14,383 nt of DNA, taken from assembly GCA_946612185.1 (NCBI GenBank), contig CAMOEP010000025.1, forward strand, positions 1 to 14,383. Reading direction: 5' to 3'. Positions 13,731-14,383 of the stretch are shown in pieces. Position 1 is the first letter of the stretch; each line of letters starts with the position of its first letter. Below the pieces are notes generated by a model that was not told where the DNA came from, searched no databases, and worked only from the letters and a program-made list of their open reading frames with translations. This DNA is from an uncultured Ruminococcus sp. (GTDB lineage Bacteria; Bacillota; Clostridia; Oscillospirales; Ruminococcaceae). The position numbers and the translations under genes are program-made.

Positions 13731-14009
13731 TCAAAATTCCTCATTGTCCATTCGATCCAGGAAAAATTCAGTGACTTTGGTATACTCGTCGATATCGTCA
13801 ATAGTGACCAGTATTTCTTCGTCGTCCTCATAAACCGCCTTCAGGAACAGGAAGCCCAGTTCCTCATTGAGGTAATTCTCGTCCTCAGCAGCCGGTATCA
13901 TAACGTAGTACTGCTCACCGCCGAGCTGCGCTGAATCCACCAATTCAAACTGCCGGACATTGCCCTCATCATCGGTAAGCTCATAAAGATCAGGTGTATA
14001 CTCATTCAT
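13731..14009 (-). CDS. DUF1292 family protein (YrzB-like)
   Basis: A small, very acidic cytoplasmic protein of 92 residues of unknown function. It has the family pattern: DLYELTDDEGNVRQFELVDS, then YYVMIPAAEDE, then LGFLFLKAVYEDDEEILVTI and DIDEYTKVTEFFLDRMD. In other Firmicutes such genes often sit near alaS and ruvX, but neither is visible here. ATG at 14009 gives the family-like start MNEYTPDLYEL. An in-frame TTG at 14015 has better spacing (5 bases) from the GGAG at 14024-14021 and would add only two residues, so the exact start is uncertain. The 6S-like RNA promoter begins about 30 bases after its stop. Confidence 0.85.
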   Translation of the reverse strand: MNEYTPDLYELTDDEGNVRQFELVDSAQLGGEQYYVMIPAAEDENYLNEELGFLFLKAVYEDDEEILVTIDDIDEYTKVTEFFLDRMDNEEF

Positions 14010-14050
14010 AAACAATAGAACTCCAGTCCGCCAAAGGCATAATATATAAT

Positions 14051-14079
14051 ATTATACACCAAAATTCGCTTTATTGCAA
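14051..14079 (-). promoter_or_regulatory. Promoter of the DUF1292 gene
   Basis: On the minus strand TTGCAA (14079-14074), 17-base spacer, perfect TATAAT (14056-14051). Predicted start near 14044, giving a leader of about 35 bases. Confidence 0.72.
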
Positions 14080-14190
14080 GCATATTTTTGATTCTGCAAA
14101 TTATTTGTACTTTTTGTACAACTACAGGAATTTCTCATTGTGCGAGTATACAAAACTAACCGAATTACATCAAATTCTTCATAATTTCTA

Positions 14191-14219
14191 TTGACTTTTT
14201 ACAAAGGATGTGGTAATAT
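14191..14219 (+). promoter_or_regulatory. Promoter of the right-edge structured transcript
   Basis: TTGACT (14191-14196), 17-base spacer, TAATAT (14214-14219), with a TGG extended -10 at 14211-14213. Predicted start near 14226. It points off the right edge, away from the DUF1292 gene. The 14080-14190 stretch between the divergent promoters is A/T-rich and shows nothing else I can name. Confidence 0.65.
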
Positions 14220-14225
14220 ATAATC

Positions 14226-14383
14226 AAGGAAAAGGAGTAACGGAAAGTTACTCGAAGCTGAATTTACTTGGACTGAGGTGGACAAACCTCAATGTAAATT
14301 ATTCTATGCGGAAAGGTGAGTGAGTCCGATGGAGGAACCAATAATTTCACAGCGTGAAGCCGGCGGGCTTGCAAAGTGATCAG
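14226..14383 (+). ncRNA. Unassigned structured leader or small RNA, cut by the window edge
   Basis: Downstream of the promoter at 14191-14219 is a run of hairpins with no long reading frame. There is a GAGTAAC/GTTACTC hairpin, and an AATTTAC/GTAAATT helix enclosing a TGAGGT/ACCTCA hairpin. A CGGA/TCCG pairing follows, then TTCAC/GTGAA and AAGCC/GGGCTT hairpins. The density of pairing suggests a regulatory leader (riboswitch-like) or a stable RNA. I do not recognise the T-box, SAM, TPP, cobalamin, lysine, glycine, FMN or M-box consensus. A 16-codon frame (ATG at 14330, MEEPIISQREAGGLAK) exists inside it and may be chance. Confidence 0.4.

Noticed and set aside
13606..13833. Plus-strand frames antisense to the 6S-like RNA promoter and DUF1292
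   Set aside because: Low-complexity Phe/Ser sequence from T-runs, no ribosome binding site, and conflicts with the better supported minus-strand features.
14330..14380. Sixteen-codon frame MEEPIISQREAGGLAK within the right-edge RNA
   Set aside because: Very short, lies across predicted hairpins and has only a weak AGGTGA upstream at long spacing; not enough to call a leader peptide.
14226..14383. T-box, hammerhead ribozyme or RNase P interpretation of the right-edge RNA
   Set aside because: GGAGTAA recalls a T-box stem I start, but no AGAGAG or GGTGG-ACC elements are seen. The CGATGGAGGAACC stretch lacks the hammerhead CUGANGA and GAAA cores and the RNase P GAGGAAAGTCC block.

Overview
The window looks like chromosomal DNA of a strictly anaerobic, low-to-mid G+C Firmicute, most likely a Ruminococcus-type member of the Oscillospiraceae. 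The reasons are strong AGGAGG ribosome binding sites, frequent TTG and GTG starts, sigma-A promoters with exact 17-bp spacers, an oxygen-sensitive class III ribonucleotide reductase (nrdD-nrdG), a formate-tetrahydrofolate ligase, a DUF1292 protein and a Firmicute-style 6S RNA. No phage, insertion sequence or CRISPR array is visible. The genus is inferred, not shown.

Layout. (1) 1-710 is the 3' end of carB (carbamoyl phosphate synthase large chain), followed by a hairpin terminator that overlaps a consensus promoter. That promoter drives a threonine-rich, membrane-anchored SGNH/GDSL hydrolase ending at 1850. (2) A shared terminator at about 1852-1896 separates it from a convergent EamA/DMT-family transporter on the minus strand (1896-2831). 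(3) A 195-bp divergent region carries back-to-back promoters for that transporter and for a plus-strand polar amino acid ABC transporter: binding lipoprotein (3027-3806), permease (3810-4502) and ATPase (4489-5214). The binding protein has its two halves in swapped order, a circular permutation; this is the most unusual protein in the window. (4) A terminator at 5229-5256 lies only 16 bases upstream of a small HD-domain protein resembling stand-alone (p)ppGpp hydrolases (5273-5710), so that gene probably depends on read-through. (5) A promoter at 5736-5764 begins a compact run ending at a strong terminator near 10167: fhs, tsaE, tsaB, an unrecognised 147-residue protein, rpiB and upp. (6) A 420-bp gap contains two NrdR-box-like palindromes exactly 200 bp apart and a consensus promoter, followed by nrdD and nrdG. 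(7) On the minus strand a DUF1292 gene and a probable 6S RNA each have their own promoter, and the 6S RNA faces nrdG across a bidirectional terminator. (8) The right edge starts a plus-strand transcript with several nested hairpins that I could not assign to a known RNA family.

Functionally the window is mostly housekeeping: pyrimidine synthesis and salvage (carB, upp), pentose phosphates (rpiB), one-carbon metabolism (fhs), tRNA t6A modification (tsaE, tsaB) and anaerobic deoxynucleotide synthesis (nrdD, nrdG). Nutrient uptake and growth-state control (amino acid ABC transporter, HD alarmone-type hydrolase, 6S RNA) are interspersed. The observations most worth checking are the permuted binding protein, the widely spaced NrdR boxes, the promoter embedded in a terminator, the unknown gene behind tsaB, and the unassigned leader RNA at the right edge.
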